Of a stretch of 35,917 nucleotides of DNA, positions 33,177-35,917 are shown one piece after another (within the stretch, counting starts at the first letter, position 1; the number at the start of each line of letters is the position of its first letter). The notes under the pieces are model-generated. The model saw only the letters and a program-made list of their open reading frames with translations, was not told the DNA's origin and ran no database searches. The DNA is from a bacterium ADurb.Bin236 (GTDB lineage: Bacteria > UBP15 > UBA6099). The DNA lies in the NCBI GenBank assembly GCA_002069885.1, contig MWCD01000039.1, positions 1 to 35,917 of the forward strand, written 5' to 3'. Position numbers and translations under genes: made by a program.

Positions 33177-33608
33177 ATGGTCATTGTTATCGATACCAGA
33201 GAGAAACATCCCTATTCGTTTTCCGTTCCGGTTACGAAACGGAAACTCGAAGCGGGCGATTACTCCATCGAAGGCTTCGAGGCGGTCGCGGCCATCGAGC
33301 GCAAAGAATTGAACGATTACGTTCAGACCATCATTTACCGGAAAGAACGATTCGGAAAGGAACTGGCGAAGCTATCGCACTACCGGTTGAAGGCCATCGT
33401 CGTCGAGGCGTCGATGTCCGACATCCTCGAGGGCCGGTATGAAGGCCACATTCCCCCGCAATCCGTCATAGGCGCGACGATAGGCATTCATCTCGGGTTC
33501 GGCATTCCCATCCATTTTTGTTGCAACCGCCAGATCGCGCTTCATTTCACGGAAACATTGCTCACGAAGTTTTACGAGCGTCAGACCGGCGAGAGGATCG
33601 GAAAATGA
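33177..33608 (+). CDS. ERCC4-domain (XPF/Mus81-like) nuclease
   Basis: 143 residues. The catalytic block DTREK near the N terminus, then GDYSIEGF and IERKELND, gives the GDxn-ERKx3D signature of the ERCC4 nuclease domain. No helix-hairpin-helix domain follows, so it is a minimal version as found in phages. It probably cuts branched or flap structures during replication or recombination. Its stop overlaps the next start (ATGA) by 4 bases, so the RecD2-like gene is translationally coupled. Confidence 0.88.
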   Translation: MVIVIDTREKHPYSFSVPVTKRKLEAGDYSIEGFEAVAAIERKELNDYVQTIIYRKERFGKELAKLSHYRLKAIVVEASMSDILEGRYEGHIPPQSVIGATIGIHLGFGIPIHFCCNRQIALHFTETLLTKFYERQTGERIGK

Positions 33609-34519
33609 AAAAGAAAAAATGCGAGGAAACGATCAACGGCATCGTCACAAGGGTGTTCTTCAATCGGGACGGTTTCTTTTCCGGCGTGCTGCGAACCTCA
33701 ACGGGCGAAACAATCCGTGTGTGCGGCGCGATGACCGCGAATGAGAACGATGCCGTAATTGTCCGGGGTTCGTTTGAGCAAAACAAATACGGCACGCAGC
33801 TCCGCGTCACGGCGTTTGAATACGACATGGCGTTCGACACTGCCGGAATAGTTCATTACCTCACCTGCAATCCGGCGATGAAGGGCATCGGCCCGCAACG
33901 CGCCCGGGCCATCGCGGAATTCTGCGGCGCGGAATTCGACACCATCATCACCGATGATCCGAAACGGCTTCTGTCAATCAAGGGGATTACGCCGGACATC
34001 GTCACGCAACTCCACGACGAGTGGGTCAAATACAAATCCCTGAATAAAACGATCACGTTTCTCGCCGGGTTCGGCATTACCCACAAACAGATCAACGCGC
34101 TGATCGACAAATACGGAAACTTCGCTCTGCAGTTCATGAAGGAGAATCCGTACAAGATCATCGAGGACATTCCCGGCTACGGATTCAAAAAAGCGGATGT
34201 CATCGCCCTTAAAATGGGCGTTCCAAAGAACGACCCTAACAGAATACACGCGGGGCTATTTTATCTCGTTCAGAAAAACATTCAGGACGGCGACACATGG
34301 ATTGAATCGGAATGCCTCGTTTCCGAGGCGAACAAACTCCTCATCATGGACACGCTCGACAGCCGGGAAATCATCAGTAAACGGCTCGATGCGATGATCG
34401 AGGCCGAAACCCTCTCCGAATACCACTTCGACAACCGCGTTCTTGTGTCGCTCCCGTCAATTTATCATCAGGAGGCATTCATTGGTGACACCTTCCAGAA
34501 ACTTTGTTCAAAACAATGA
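33605..34519 (+). CDS. recD2: RecD2-like helicase, N-terminal half (OB and HhH domains)
   Basis: 304 residues from ATG 33605, which overlaps the ERCC4 stop. The first about 85 residues look like the OB-like RecD2 N-terminal domain (TRVFFNRDGFFSGVLRT). Tandem helix-hairpin-helix blocks follow: MKGIGPQRARAIAEFCG, LLSIKGITPDIVTQLHDEW, and IIEDIPGYGFKKADVIAL. The end SLPSIYHQEAFIGDTFQ matches the linker that normally leads into the helicase core. The stop at 34519 falls there and the helicase continues in another frame. Either a split gene or a frameshift. Confidence 0.85.
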   Translation: MKKKKCEETINGIVTRVFFNRDGFFSGVLRTSTGETIRVCGAMTANENDAVIVRGSFEQNKYGTQLRVTAFEYDMAFDTAGIVHYLTCNPAMKGIGPQRARAIAEFCGAEFDTIITDDPKRLLSIKGITPDIVTQLHDEWVKYKSLNKTITFLAGFGITHKQINALIDKYGNFALQFMKENPYKIIEDIPGYGFKKADVIALKMGVPKNDPNRIHAGLFYLVQKNIQDGDTWIESECLVSEANKLLIMDTLDSREIISKRLDAMIEAETLSEYHFDNRVLVSLPSIYHQEAFIGDTFQKLCSKQ

Positions 34520-35783
34520 CAAGTTTGATCTCGATGATGTTTCGTCTTCCGTTCCGCAGGAACTGAATCCCTGCCAACGGCGGGCATATCTCGCGGCCGC
34601 GCGGTACAAGGCCGTTCTCATCGCGGGCGGCGCGGGAGTCGGCAAAAGCTACGTGGTCGGCAAAATCGCGTGTCTGTACGCCGAACACGGCTACCGCGTC
34701 GCGCTCGCGGCGCCCACGGGCAAGGCGGCGAAGAGAATCGAGCAGATCGTCGACATGCCCGCACAGACGGTCCACCGGCTTCTGAAATACAACGGCCATG
34801 AGTTCGCGCGGAATGAGGAATCCCCGCTCAACTGTGATGTCGTCATCGTGGACGAGGTCTCCATGCTCGACGTGCCGCTCTGCTACCGCCTGTTCAAGGC
34901 GATTGATTTTACGAAGACGAATCTCGTGCTGGTCGGCGACCACAACCAGTTGCCGCCCGTGGGCCCCGGCAACATCATCCGGGACATTCTCTCGAACGGT
35001 CTGCTCCCCACCGTGATTCTCGACGAGGTCGTCCGCCAGGCAGGTCTCCTGAAGGAAAACAGCATCGCCATTCTCGACGGGCGCGTTGCCGGAAACACGG
35101 AAACGGATGAAGGAAGGAAAAGCTGGTATCTCGTCGACAAATATACCGAGCAGACTGACATCCTGAATTTCATCATGCTCATGTACGAGAAAATCCTCGA
35201 CGAGAAACTCGGATACCACATCGTCAACAGCGTTCAACTGCTTGCGCCGATGAAGAAGGGACTCCTCGGCGTCGACAACCTGAACATCGTTCTCCAGCGG
35301 CTGATTCAGAAGAAATGCCACGGCGTTGATGTTGACGACGTCCCCGCCGGACGCAGGCCCCGGTTTTATCTTCACGACAAGGTGATTCAACTTCGCAACA
35401 ATTACGACCTCAACGTAATGAACGGGTCCATCGGAACAATCGAGTCTTACGATGCGGACGCCGGTGTTTACACCATCCTCTTCGACGAGGGTGAGACACA
35501 GGTCGAACGCGATGATATGAAGGACGTCGCGCTCGCTTACGCGCTGACATTCCACAAAAGCCAGGGCTCCGAATACGAGTGCGGGATTGTGATTGTTCAC
35601 AAATCCCAGTCGTTCATGCATCACAGGAACCTGTTCTACACCGGAGTCACCCGCGCGAAAAAGACCGCGATCATCATCGGCGACCGATGGGGCATTCGGA
35701 ACTGCGCGAAGCACAAGATCACCGACCGGCGGCGGACATTCCTGAGTTTGGAAGGATTCCCCCGTGAGGTCGCCGCCGGATGA
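34485..35783 (+). CDS. recD2: RecD2-like helicase, C-terminal half (SF1B ATPase core)
   Basis: 432 residues from GTG 34485; TTG 34482 is an alternative. AGGAGG (34470-34475) lies 9 bases before the GTG. The product begins in the linker (NDKFDLDDVSSSVPQELNPC) and has the SF1B motifs: Q-like LNPCQRRAY, Walker A GGAGVGKS, motif Ia APTGKAAKR, Walker B DEVSMLD, motif III VGDHNQLPPVGPG, and the UvrD_C_2 segment ALTFHKSQGSEYECGIVIV with VTRAKK near the end. It unwinds DNA 5'-3' by family knowledge. It overlaps the N-half by 35 bases in another frame, so the two polypeptides may form a two-subunit helicase. Confidence 0.88.
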   Translation: MTPSRNFVQNNDKFDLDDVSSSVPQELNPCQRRAYLAAARYKAVLIAGGAGVGKSYVVGKIACLYAEHGYRVALAAPTGKAAKRIEQIVDMPAQTVHRLLKYNGHEFARNEESPLNCDVVIVDEVSMLDVPLCYRLFKAIDFTKTNLVLVGDHNQLPPVGPGNIIRDILSNGLLPTVILDEVVRQAGLLKENSIAILDGRVAGNTETDEGRKSWYLVDKYTEQTDILNFIMLMYEKILDEKLGYHIVNSVQLLAPMKKGLLGVDNLNIVLQRLIQKKCHGVDVDDVPAGRRPRFYLHDKVIQLRNNYDLNVMNGSIGTIESYDADAGVYTILFDEGETQVERDDMKDVALAYALTFHKSQGSEYECGIVIVHKSQSFMHHRNLFYTGVTRAKKTAIIIGDRWGIRNCAKHKITDRRRTFLSLEGFPREVAAG

Positions 35784-35917
35784 GACTGTTTCGGGAATAC
35801 TGGCACCTGCACAACGCCGCATACATGAAAAAACGCGGGCCTATCAATTTCGCCCAGCGTTTCTACGATGCGTTCGGTTTCGCGCACGACGCGATCTACC
35901 CGCAGTGGAAGACGGAC
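35780..35917 (+). CDS. Uncharacterised protein, 3' partial at window edge
   Basis: 46 residues visible from ATG 35780, which overlaps the helicase stop (ATGA). The sequence begins MRLFREYWHLHNAAYMKKRG and runs to the edge without a stop. It is basic and aromatic-rich, with no recognised motif. Four-base overlap shows it belongs to the same operon as the helicase. Confidence 0.7.
   Translation, partial: MRLFREYWHLHNAAYMKKRGPINFAQRFYDAFGFAHDAIYPQWKTD

Larger units (their letters stand above)
22287..35917. mobile_element. Left part of an integrated provirus-like element at tRNA-Ser
   Basis: From the 3' end of tRNA-Ser rightwards the content changes to a serine recombinase, an XRE/ImmA switch, sigma-like factors and a phage-type recombination/replication module (Sak4-like, DUF669-type, ERCC4, RecD2-like). 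No structural or packaging genes are seen, and the right end lies outside the window, so a temperate phage and a plasmid-like integrative element are both possible. The exact left junction is not visible. It is placed in the tRNA T arm to 3' end by analogy with other tRNA-targeting elements. Confidence 0.75.

Noticed and set aside
34479-35822. Long minus-strand ORF (447 codons) opposite the helicase
   Set aside because: The plus strand there has complete SF1B motifs with good SDs; the minus frame has no recognisable domain and is a GC-skew shadow.

Overview
The window joins a chromosomal stretch of a Gram-negative (diderm), probably uncultivated bacterium (about 1-22310) to the left end of an integrated provirus-like element (about 22311 to the right edge and beyond). 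The diderm call rests on an outer-membrane PorV-like barrel protein, a TolC/MFP/RND tripartite pump and lipoprotein signals. The giant secreted protein with a FlgD/Por-type C-terminal domain next to a PorV-like protein is a style seen in Bacteroidetes-related and several candidate phyla. I cannot name the phylum from the sequence alone.

Host part. 2-9109 is the 3' part of a very large surface protein built of about 20 cysteine-bearing repeat units, four Ig-like repeats and a C-terminal sorting-type domain. It is followed at once by a PorV/UPF0164-like outer-membrane protein (9181-10902) with Pro/Ala linkers and a duplicated C-terminal domain. A leftward three-gene group (13662 to 11067) encodes a beta-propeller-like lipoprotein, a GNAT acetyltransferase and a monoacylglycerol-lipase-like esterase. 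A leftward efflux operon (19602 to 13800) encodes the TolC-like channel, the adaptor lipoprotein and the RND pump. Then come a TylF-type methyltransferase (leftward), a GlpT/UhpT-type transporter (rightward) and tRNA-Ser(CGA).

Element part. A large serine recombinase points at the tRNA-Ser gene and its reading frame runs antisense through the whole tRNA, which marks the integration junction. Next is a lysogeny-switch-like region: a small leftward ORF, divergent promoter and operator sequences, an XRE repressor and an ImmA-type metallopeptidase. Then comes an overlapping pair of uncharacterised genes (25670-27891) with its own palindrome upstream and terminator downstream, the best candidate here for an undescribed system. 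Two tandem paralogous sigma-like factors follow, the first with a leader that can fold over its Shine-Dalgarno sequence. A DNA replication/recombination module then runs to the edge: Fe-S PD-(D/E)XK nuclease, Sak4-like ATPase, DUF669-type ssDNA-binding protein, HTH-metallophosphoesterase, ERCC4 nuclease, and a RecD2-like helicase split into two overlapping ORFs. A 63-bp near-identical inverted repeat (24295-24357 and 28700-28762) brackets the repressor/unknown-pair/sigma segment.

All calls come from reading the sequence and from knowledge of the families; no database search was run.
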